A DNA stretch of 36,987 bases from assembly GCA_035412805.1 (NCBI GenBank), contig DAONVO010000013.1:1-36987 (forward strand), written 5' to 3'. This stretch comes from DTU018 sp029550685 (GTDB lineage: Bacteria > Bacillota > Syntrophomonadia > Syntrophomonadales > Syntrophomonadaceae). The notes beneath the pieces were generated by a model. That model was not told the origin of the DNA and did no database searches. It worked only from the letters and a program-made list of their open reading frames with translations. A program made the position numbers and the translations under genes. Shown piece by piece: positions 30,215 through 36,987 of the stretch. Positions within the stretch are counted from its first letter, which is position 1; the number at the start of each line of letters is the position of its first letter.

Positions 30215-32911
30215 TTGCAAAGGGTGAAGTTAACTATTAACGGAAAGGAGGTTGAAGCTCCGGTAGGCAGCACTATTCTTCAGGCTGCAGAAATGGTAGG
30301 CATTGATATTCCTCGCCTGTGCTATGATCCTGATTTAAGTCCGATGGGAGCCTGTCGTTTATGTGTGGTCGAGGTAAAAGGCAACCGTCTGTTACCAGCC
30401 GCATGTGTCACTCCAGTGACGGAAGGCATGGAAGTGGAGACTGAGTCCCCGGCTGTTGCCGAAGCCCGTAAAACTATACTGGAACTGCTGGTAGCTAATC
30501 ATCCCCTGGACTGCATGACCTGTGATAAAATGGGAGACTGCAGGCTAGCGGATTACTGTTATCGCTATAATGTGAAAGGTAGTCCTTTCACTGGGGAACA
30601 ACACGATTATGCTATCGACGACAGCAATCCGTTTATAATCAGAGATCTAAACAAATGTATCCTTTGCGGTGCCTGTGTTCGCGCCTGTGAAGAAATGACT
30701 GGTCAGGATAATCTGTCCTATCTCTACCGTGGTTTTAACCGCAAAGCTACTACTGCTGGAGACGTGCCTTATGTTGAATCGGACTGCGTATTCTGCGGTC
30801 AGTGTGTAGCAGTTTGTCCCACCGGGGCTTTAACAGAGAAATCTATGACTGGACAAGCTAGGCGGTGGGAGATTGAAAAAGTACGTACTACCTGTCCATT
30901 TTGCGGAACTGGATGTAATTTTGATCTGGCTGTAAAAGATGGTAAAGTCATAGGTGTTCTTTCCGCTGAGGATGCTCCGGTCAATGGACGTATGCTATGC
31001 GTCAAGGGGCGTTTTGCCTGGGATTTCATCTATAACGAAAAACGTCTCACCACCCCCTTGATTAAAAAGAATGGCCAGTTTGTAGAAGCTTCCTGGGATG
31101 AAGCCTTTGACTTAATTGCTGAGAAATTTAACAGTATCAAGGAGAAATATGGTCCTGATTCCTTTGCGGCTTTAAGTTCCGCCCGTTGTACCAATGAAGA
31201 AAACTATTTGGTACAGAAATTTACCCGGGCTTATATGGGAACTAATAATGTAGACCATTGCGCCCGTACCTGACACGCGCCGACTGTAGCCGGTCTGGCT
31301 ACTACATTCGGAAGCGGCGCTATGACTAATCCTATCAATGAAATCACCGAAGAGGCTGAACTCCTGTTCTTGATTGGAACTAATGCCACTGAAGCCCATC
31401 CAGTTATCGGGTACAAAATGCGCCAGGCTGCCCGCAGGGGAGCTAAGATGGTTGTTTGTGATCCTCGCCGGATTGATCTGGTTGATGAAGCAGATTACTG
31501 GCTGCAGATTAAACCCGGTACCGATATACCACTACTCAATGGCTTAATGCACATCATTATTAAAGAAGGCTTAGAGAACAAAGAATTCATTGCCGAGCGT
31601 ACCGAAAACTTTGAAGCTCTTAAAGCAACGGTGGAAAGCTATACTCCCGAGTATGTCTCGGAATTAACGGGAGTGCCCGTGGAAGACCTTTATGCGGTAG
31701 CTCGTCTCTATGCTACTACTGATAAAGCCATGATTTTTTATACTCTGGGTATCACCGAGCATATCTGTGGAACCCGCAACGTTATGAGCATTGCCAATTT
31801 GGCTATGTTGACCGGACATTTGGGACGTCCGGGAACCGGAGTATGTCCCATGCGCGGCCAGAACAACGTGCAGGGTGCCTGCGATATGGGAGCTTTACCC
31901 AATGTTTTCTCTGGTTATCAAGCAGTTACTAACGATGAAATCCGCCAGAAGTTTGAGAAGGCTTGGGGAGTATCCCTTCCCGCCAAAGTTGGCTTAAAAA
32001 TACCGGAAATGTTCGAAGCAGCCCATGAGGGTTCGGTCAAAGCCATGTACATTCTGGGTGAAAACCCGGTGCTGACTGATCCCAACAGCAATCATGTCCG
32101 GGCTGCACTGGAGAAGCTTGAGTTTCTGGTGGTCCAGGAGTTATTCCTTTCCGAAACGGCTGAGTATGCGGATGTAATTCTGCCGGCAGCCAGTTTTGCC
32201 GAATGTGACGGAACCTTTACCAATACGGAACGGCGTGTGCAAAGAGTGCGTAAAGCCATAGAACCAATTCCTGGTCAGGCTAACTGGCAGACTATTTGCC
32301 AGATGGCAACCCGGGTAGGATTCCCCATGAATTATAATCATCCCAGTGAGATTTGGGACGAGATGGCCTCTTTGACTCCTTCTATGGCTGGTATCAACTA
32401 TAATCGCTTGGAGAACAGCTCACTGCAGTGGCCATGTCCCAGCGAAGATCACCCGGGAACCCCATATCTGCATAAGGGCAAATTTACTCGCGGCCTTGGA
32501 TTATTCCAGCCATCCGACCATGTCCCGCCTGGAGAGATGCCGGATAAAGAATACCCATTCTTGCTGTCAACGGGACGTATTCTGTATCATTACAATGTCA
32601 CTACTCCTTATTCAGCCGGTATAGCCAGTCTCTGGGATAAAGAAATGGCTGAGATCCATCCGGAGGATGCAGAAAAGTTAGGATTGGTTACTGGCCAGCA
32701 AGTAAAGATTGTATCACGTCGTGGAGAAGCTATTTCTGCTGTTAAAGTAACGGATCGGGTGCAGCCGGGAATGATATGGATGTCCTTCCATCATTCAGCT
32801 ACTCCTACCAATGCTTTGACTAGCCATGTTTTAGATCCCACCACCGGAACCGGTGAGTACAAGGTGTGTGCGGTCAGAATAGAGAAAATCCCGGAGGCTG
32901 CTCATGCGTAA
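30215..32911 (+). CDS. fdhA: Formate dehydrogenase catalytic subunit, selenocysteine-containing, NAD-linked type
   Basis: Two open frames, 30206-31270 and 31274-32911, are one gene. The UGA at 31271-31273 is in frame within DHCART-Sec-HAPTVAG, the exact context of the active-site Sec-His of formate dehydrogenases. The N-terminus is NuoG-like: [2Fe-2S] (LCYDPDLSPMGACRLC), His-Cys [4Fe-4S] (HPLDCMTCDKMGDC) and two [4Fe-4S] clusters (CILCGACVRAC, CVFCGQCVAVC). CPFCGTGCNF then opens the molybdopterin domain. The total is about 898 residues, with Sec near residue 353. It interconverts formate and CO2, passing electrons to the NuoE/NuoF-like subunits and NAD. Start choice: TTG 30215 is 8 bases from AAGGAG; GTG 30206 and GTG 30209 are alternatives. 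The 3' end overlaps the next gene by 8 bases. Confidence 0.95.
31271..31302 (+). promoter_or_regulatory. UGA selenocysteine codon and bacterial SECIS hairpin
   Basis: Twelve bases after the UGA, GTAGCC (31286-31291) pairs perfectly with GGCTAC (31297-31302) around the loop GGTCT. Bacterial SECIS hairpins lie at about this distance. The E. coli fdhF element, from memory, also exposes a GGUCU loop, which SelB reads. This supports decoding as selenocysteine rather than termination. Confidence 0.9.
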
Positions 32912-33935
32912 GGTAGCCATCGAGGAAGCTGTCGGCTTACCTCTGGGACATGATATAACTGAGATATTGCCGGGAAAGGCCAAACGCAGGGCTTTCCGGC
33001 GAGGCCATATAATAAGGGCTCAGGATATAGAGCGGCTGCGCAGTCTGGGCAAAGAACACATTTATGTGTGGGAAGCTGAAGATCATCTAGTTCATGAAGA
33101 TGATGCAGCGGTTCGCCTGGCTAGCTCAGCGGCTGGTTTAGGGGTAAGCATCGGAACTCCTAATCAAGGCCGGGTTAACTTGCAGGCGGCTATACCTGGC
33201 TTGTTAAAAATTAGAGTTAATCAGCTGCAGTGGCTTAACAACTGTGATGGTATTATTTTTGCTACCCTGCATAACAATTCAGTGGTTAATAAAAACCAGG
33301 TTGTGGCCGGAACCAGAATAATACCATTGGCTATTAACAATGACCTGTTGCTGGAGGCTGAACATCTGGCCAGCCAGCCCCTGCCCCTGGTTGAAATTAA
33401 ACCTTTTCAACCTCTATGGGTGGGTGTGGTTACTACCGGCAGTGAAGTTAACAGCGGATTAATCCGTGATGGTTTCAGCCATATCTTGCGCCAAAAGGTA
33501 AATGCTTTCGGAGGAAGGTGGATGGGACAGACCATCGTACCTGACAATGCGGAATTAATAGCTGGAGAAATTAACAATTTTGTAGCTGAGGGAGCCCAGC
33601 TAATTCTGGTAACAGGCGGTATGTCTGTAGACGCAGATGATGCCACTCCCCGAGGTATTCGTACCAGCGGCGCTCAGGTAGTATTTCATGGTGCTCCTGT
33701 GTTGCCTGGATCACACTTTATGCTGGCTTACCTGGGCAGGGTCCCTATTTGCGGAGTGCCCGGGGGAGCTTTGTTCAATAAAGTGACCACTTTGGATTTA
33801 GTATTGCCGCGCATTTTTGCTGGTGAACGGGTTTCCAAGGCTGACATTGTTGCTCTGGGGCATGGCGGTCTCTGTCAGGAATGCCCGTCGTGTCAATATC
33901 CCAACTGTTCTTTTGGTAAGGCAGGTCCATTTTAG
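32904..33935 (+). CDS. Molybdopterin-binding (MoCF-fold) protein with C-terminal cysteine cluster
   Basis: The 343-residue protein has a MoaB/MogA/MoeA-type domain at about residues 170-310: VGVVTTGSEVNSGLIRDGF, LVTGGMSVDADDATP and LPGSHFMLAYLGRVPICGVPG. These residues bind molybdopterin. The N-terminal 160 residues resemble MoeA-associated sequence but lack a full MoeA plan. The C-terminus CQECPSCQYPNC (Cys-x2-Cys-x2-Cys-x4-Cys) could bind zinc, Fe-S or molybdenum/tungsten. It overlaps fdhA by 8 bases, so it is probably dedicated to cofactor assembly or insertion for this enzyme. Exact reaction unknown. Confidence 0.75.
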   Translation: MRKVAIEEAVGLPLGHDITEILPGKAKRRAFRRGHIIRAQDIERLRSLGKEHIYVWEAEDHLVHEDDAAVRLASSAAGLGVSIGTPNQGRVNLQAAIPGLLKIRVNQLQWLNNCDGIIFATLHNNSVVNKNQVVAGTRIIPLAINNDLLLEAEHLASQPLPLVEIKPFQPLWVGVVTTGSEVNSGLIRDGFSHILRQKVNAFGGRWMGQTIVPDNAELIAGEINNFVAEGAQLILVTGGMSVDADDATPRGIRTSGAQVVFHGAPVLPGSHFMLAYLGRVPICGVPGGALFNKVTTLDLVLPRIFAGERVSKADIVALGHGGLCQECPSCQYPNCSFGKAGPF

Positions 33936-33947
33936 GAGGTATCGGTA

Positions 33948-35177
33948 TTGTATCAAGATATCAGCCTGGAACAGGCCTGGCAGCTGTTACAGGAGCACGG
34001 TCCCGCTTTACGGCACGAGGTAGTATCCACTGCTGATGCCCTGGGAAGGACTCTGTTGAAAACCCTGTATGCTGGGCATGATTTGCCGCCTGAACCTCAA
34101 TCAGCTGTAGACGGATATGCTCTGGCGGAAAATCACCATACTGACCACAGCAGTTATCAGCTAGCTATTGGAGGTTTGCCGGAGGCCCTGGAAAAGGGGC
34201 AGGCAGTACCGGTTAATACCGGCGGGGTTTTGCCTAGGGGGACCGTAGCGGTCATTCCTCATGAAAAGGTCATAGGGGAAGGACAGCACCTGCGGTTATT
34301 GAGCAATATCAAGATGGGTGACAACATTAAAGGAGCCGGAGAAGATTTTGCCCGGAATGATATTTTGCTCTCAGCAGGCACGCAAATAGATCCGGCGGCT
34401 TTGGGACTATTGGCCGCACTAGGTATTAGTGAGGTGGAAGTTTTTCAGAGACCGCGGGTAGCTATTATGTGCTTGGCGGACAATGTGGTTCCCAGTGGAA
34501 TAGAACCACGCAGCGGGCAAATGCGGGACAGTAATAGTCCTATGCTAAGCGGATTTATCAGCCAGCAGGGCGGTATCGTGACTACTGTTCATTATGCATA
34601 TAATAACGAAACTTCAATGAAGAATGTTTTGGAAACACTATGTAGCCAAAACGAATTAGTACTCCTGGTGGGGGGAACTTACCAAGGTGGGGAAAACGCC
34701 AGCCGGTTATTAATGGAGGATGTGGGAGCTCAGATCCTTTTTTGGGGTGTCCCCATCCAACCCGGCAGTCATACTGGAGCAGGTAAGCTTGGTAACACTC
34801 TGTTGCTATCCCTGTCAGGCAATCCGGCAGCTTGTGCGGTGAATTACCATCTCTACGCTGCACCGGTCATACGAGGTTTACAGGGATTACCCCGGCATTA
34901 CCGCCAGGTTATTGCCCGATGCAGTAACGGACTTCCCAAAAGAACAGGTTCACGGCGCTTTGTACGCGGAAAAGCCACCTGGCAGGATTCCGGCTGGGAG
35001 GTGGAAGTACTTCCCGGACAAAAGCCCAGTATGCTGCGCTCATGGTTAGGATGCAATGCACTTATTGATCTGCCGCCTGGCAGTGGTCCAATTGAGGCGG
35101 GAGAAGAGGTGCAAGTGATGCTTTTACACGAATATGCGGATTTTACGAGAGTATACGGACGTTCAATCCATGGTTAA
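33948..35177 (+). CDS. moeA: MoeA-like molybdopterin molybdenumtransferase, divergent
   Basis: The 409-residue protein has MoeA domain order: QSAVDGYALAENH (about residues 46-58), NTGGVLPRGTVAVIPHEKV, the IKMGDNIKGAGEDF hinge, then a MoCF domain and a C-terminal beta domain. In the MoCF domain the usual GGVSxG[DE]xD-type motif reads LVGGTYQGGENASRLL, so the expected acidic residue is replaced by Asn. The earlier SGQMRDSN segment keeps its Asp. It may be specialised for tungsten, or partly non-catalytic. The start is TTG 33948 with AGGAGGT about 7 bases upstream. It lies between fdhA and the diaphorase genes of one operon. Confidence 0.8.
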   Translation: MYQDISLEQAWQLLQEHGPALRHEVVSTADALGRTLLKTLYAGHDLPPEPQSAVDGYALAENHHTDHSSYQLAIGGLPEALEKGQAVPVNTGGVLPRGTVAVIPHEKVIGEGQHLRLLSNIKMGDNIKGAGEDFARNDILLSAGTQIDPAALGLLAALGISEVEVFQRPRVAIMCLADNVVPSGIEPRSGQMRDSNSPMLSGFISQQGGIVTTVHYAYNNETSMKNVLETLCSQNELVLLVGGTYQGGENASRLLMEDVGAQILFWGVPIQPGSHTGAGKLGNTLLLSLSGNPAACAVNYHLYAAPVIRGLQGLPRHYRQVIARCSNGLPKRTGSRRFVRGKATWQDSGWEVEVLPGQKPSMLRSWLGCNALIDLPPGSGPIEAGEEVQVMLLHEYADFTRVYGRSIHG

Positions 35178-35209
35178 AAACCAACCACGTTGGGAGGTGA
35201 AAAGTACCG

Positions 35210-35656
35210 ATGGCTGACTATCTAAACATTTTACAGAAATATAAAGATGTACCGGGTGGTATTATAGAAGCCTATCATGCACTGCAAAGGGAATATAACT
35301 ATATTCCTGAAGATGCGATTGCCCAGGCTGCAGAGGTTTTCAAAATGCCCAAGGCCAAAGCATATGGAGTGGCTACATTTTATTCCTATTTTAAGGTCGG
35401 CAAACGAGGACGCTATGTGGTTCGCATCTGTGAAAGCGCTCCCTGTCACGTAGCCGGAGCAGCCGAAGTTGTAAAAGCCTTGGAACAACAGTTGGGAATA
35501 AAGATGGGCGAAACTACTGCTGATGGTAAGTTCACCTTGGAATTTACCGAATGTGTAGGGCAGTGCCAGGCTACCCCGGTTATTACTATTAACAGCAAAC
35601 CCTATCATGATGTTTCACCAGATAAGGTAGCCGGGATACTTGCCGAATATCAATAG
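35210..35656 (+). CDS. NuoE-like [2Fe-2S] subunit of the formate dehydrogenase complex
   Basis: The 148-residue thioredoxin-fold ferredoxin has the four cluster ligands as CESAPC (Cys-x4-Cys) and CVGQC (Cys-x3-Cys). This is the 24-kDa subunit type of complex I, also found in NAD-linked hydrogenases and formate dehydrogenases (HydC/HylA). It relays electrons between FdhA and the FMN subunit. The ATG is preceded by GGGAGGTGAAAAG. It lies 32 bases after moeA and 22 before the NuoF-like gene. Confidence 0.92.
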   Translation: MADYLNILQKYKDVPGGIIEAYHALQREYNYIPEDAIAQAAEVFKMPKAKAYGVATFYSYFKVGKRGRYVVRICESAPCHVAGAAEVVKALEQQLGIKMGETTADGKFTLEFTECVGQCQATPVITINSKPYHDVSPDKVAGILAEYQ

Positions 35657-35678
35657 ACTTGGAAAGGAGGGGAATTTT

Positions 35679-36902
35679 GTGGCCGAAGAAATGCGTATCG
35701 TATTACGCAATTATGGGAAAATAGATCCGCTTAATATCGATGATTATCTAAATGCAGGAGGATACAAAGGACTGGAAAAAGCCCGGAGCATGAGCCAGCT
35801 TGACGTTATCAACGAAGTCAAGAAATCTGGTCTGCGCGGCCGGGGAGGGGCTGGTTTTAACGCCGGAGCCAAGTGGTCTTTTGCCTATAATACAGGGGCC
35901 GAAGAAAAATATGTAATATGCAACGCTGATGAAGGCGAACCAGGCACCTATAAGGATAGGATCATCATGGAAAATGATCCCCAGAGTCTTCTGGAAGGTA
36001 TGGCCATCTGCGCCTATGCTATAGGTGCCAAAAAGGGCTATATATACTGCCGTGGTGAATATCCTTATGTGGTGGAAAAGCTCAATGTGGCTATCGAACA
36101 GGCCAAGTCCAAAGGATGTCTGGGAGACTTCGATATAGAAGTACGCATGGGAGCTGGAGCATACGTATGCGGTGAAGAAAGTGCCCTAATTGAGTCTATT
36201 GAAGGGCACCGGGGTGAGCCCCGCTTCAAACCGCCCTATCCACCAGTAATAGGACTATGGCAAAAGCCCACTATCGTAAATAACGTGGAAACTTTTGCTA
36301 ACCTGCCGCTTATTTTGGAAAAAGGAGCGGATTGGTACAGTTCTATCGGAGCCAAATCATACCCGGGAACAAAGGTGTTGACTCTGACCGGTGATGTAGT
36401 CAACCGCACCTTTATTGAAGTTCCCACTGATACCACTATACGTCAGGTTATTTACGACTTTGGCGGCGGTATACCTAATGGCAAGAAGTTTAAGGCGGTC
36501 CAAATTGGCGGAACCTCCGGGGGATTTATACCAGAAGAATTCTTGGATACGAGTATTGACTTTGACTCCATGACAGCTATAGGTGCAGCACTGGGATCAG
36601 GTGCGGTCTTTGTCATGGATGAGACTCGTGACATAGTGGATGTAATTCAGCGTATTACCAAATTCTTTGAGCATGAATCCTGTGGCAAATGCTCACCGTG
36701 TCGGGAAGGTACCAAGAGGATGCATGAGATGGTATGCCGCTTAGCTGCTGGTCAAGGTTCAGCTGATGATATAGCCAATATGGAGAGGCTGGGCCGGGTA
36801 ATGTCAGTGGCTTGCCTGTGTGGGCTGGGACAGGCCGCACCGGCACCGGTCCTGACTACTTTAAAGCATTTTGCGGGGGATTATAATGCTAACCTCAATT
36901 AA
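35679..36902 (+). CDS. NuoF-like FMN/NADH-binding subunit of the formate dehydrogenase complex
   Basis: The 407-residue protein has the NADH/FMN site GLRGRGGAGFNAGAKW (about residues 50-65), NADEGEPGTYKDR and GAYVCGEESALIESIEG. The C-terminal [4Fe-4S] ligands are ESCGKCSPCREG and a later Cys in CLCGLGQ. It lacks both the N-terminal thioredoxin-like domain and the C-terminal ferredoxin domains of bifurcating HydB subunits, so it is the short NuoF form. With the NuoE-like subunit and FdhA it makes an NAD-dependent formate dehydrogenase. Start GTG 35679 has GGAAAGGAGGGG about 7 bases upstream; the frame extends back to 35640. Confidence 0.93.
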   Translation: MAEEMRIVLRNYGKIDPLNIDDYLNAGGYKGLEKARSMSQLDVINEVKKSGLRGRGGAGFNAGAKWSFAYNTGAEEKYVICNADEGEPGTYKDRIIMENDPQSLLEGMAICAYAIGAKKGYIYCRGEYPYVVEKLNVAIEQAKSKGCLGDFDIEVRMGAGAYVCGEESALIESIEGHRGEPRFKPPYPPVIGLWQKPTIVNNVETFANLPLILEKGADWYSSIGAKSYPGTKVLTLTGDVVNRTFIEVPTDTTIRQVIYDFGGGIPNGKKFKAVQIGGTSGGFIPEEFLDTSIDFDSMTAIGAALGSGAVFVMDETRDIVDVIQRITKFFEHESCGKCSPCREGTKRMHEMVCRLAAGQGSADDIANMERLGRVMSVACLCGLGQAAPAPVLTTLKHFAGDYNANLN

Positions 36903-36933
36903 GTCTTTATGATTGAGAAAGGAAGGGAATGAG

Positions 36934-36987
36934 ATGAATTTTTTAACTCCTGCAGAAGTTGCCGCAGCAGTATGTAATGCCGGCAAA
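36934..36987 (+). CDS. Probable formate/nitrite transporter (FocA/FdhC family), 5' end only
   Basis: Only 18 codons are visible: MNFLTPAEVAAAVCNAGK. The pattern M-x-F-x-TPAE(I/V)A-x-A-x(3)-G-x-K is how many FocA/FdhC channel proteins start. A good ribosome site (GAAAGGAAGGG) lies about 7 bases before the ATG, and the gene is 31 bases after the formate dehydrogenase diaphorase gene. A formate channel fits the operon. The call rests on a short N-terminus. Confidence 0.65.
   Translation, partial: MNFLTPAEVAAAVCNAGK

Noticed and set aside
30049..30240. Open frame of 63 codons before fdhA
   Set aside because: It lies over the riboswitch core and terminator, has no ribosome site of note, and its sequence is explained by the RNA structure.
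31322..32911. Separate formate dehydrogenase gene starting at ATG 31322
   Set aside because: It is the continuation of fdhA after the selenocysteine UGA; the frame, active-site context and SECIS hairpin show a single gene.

Overview
The window looks like part of the chromosome of a spore-forming, fatty-acid-oxidising anaerobe of the Firmicutes, most like a syntroph of the Syntrophomonas group. The evidence is a sporulation sigma factor K, beta-oxidation genes (acyl-CoA dehydrogenase, enoyl-CoA isomerase/hydratase, acyl-CoA synthetase with a TetR regulator), and H2- and formate-handling systems side by side. The organism is inferred from gene content only. No rRNA, tRNA, CRISPR array or transposase gene was seen.

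Layout. 1-3200: a partial flavoprotein (minus strand), a PHP phosphatase, the remnant of a SARP/BTAD regulator, and an intact sigK. 3200-5850: a minus-strand pair for acyl-CoA oxidation. 6120-9040: comEA-comEC (DNA uptake). 9160-11690: TetR regulator plus long-chain acyl-CoA synthetase, closed by a strong hairpin. 11750-14070: a MATE transporter converging on an MBL-fold hydrolase. 14250-19420: a nickel module of DUF3842 protein, FmdE-like protein, a CooT/His-rich fusion protein and an ECF-type Ni/Co transporter (CbiM, a PDGLE/CbiN-like protein, CbiQ, CbiO), broken by a MITE-like palindromic repeat. 20030-29354: a compact operon for a Tat-exported, membrane-anchored [NiFe] hydrogenase (small subunit, large subunit, cytochrome b, maturation protease) followed by hypA-B-F-C-D-E. 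30200-36900: an NAD-linked formate dehydrogenase operon. Its catalytic subunit is a selenoprotein read through an in-frame UGA at 31271. Two molybdopterin-biosynthesis-type proteins and NuoE-like and NuoF-like subunits follow, then the first 18 codons of a probable formate/nitrite-family channel.

The right two thirds read as one metabolic unit. Nickel is imported and stored, inserted by Hyp proteins into a hydrogenase outside the cytoplasmic membrane, and next door formate and NAD(H) are interconverted by a Mo/W-selenocysteine enzyme.

The most interesting signal is non-coding. The same roughly 200-nt element occurs twice, at about 19651-19879 before the hydrogenase operon and about 29666-29906 before the formate dehydrogenase operon. 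Each copy has an alignable promoter-like block, invariant sequence boxes, a matching 8-bp helix and a terminator whose stem shows compensatory change. I do not recognise it as a known family. Before fdhA it is followed by a second control RNA that I do recognise, a molybdenum/tungsten-cofactor (Moco/Tuco) riboswitch with its own terminator. The H2 and formate operons may therefore share an undescribed regulatory RNA.
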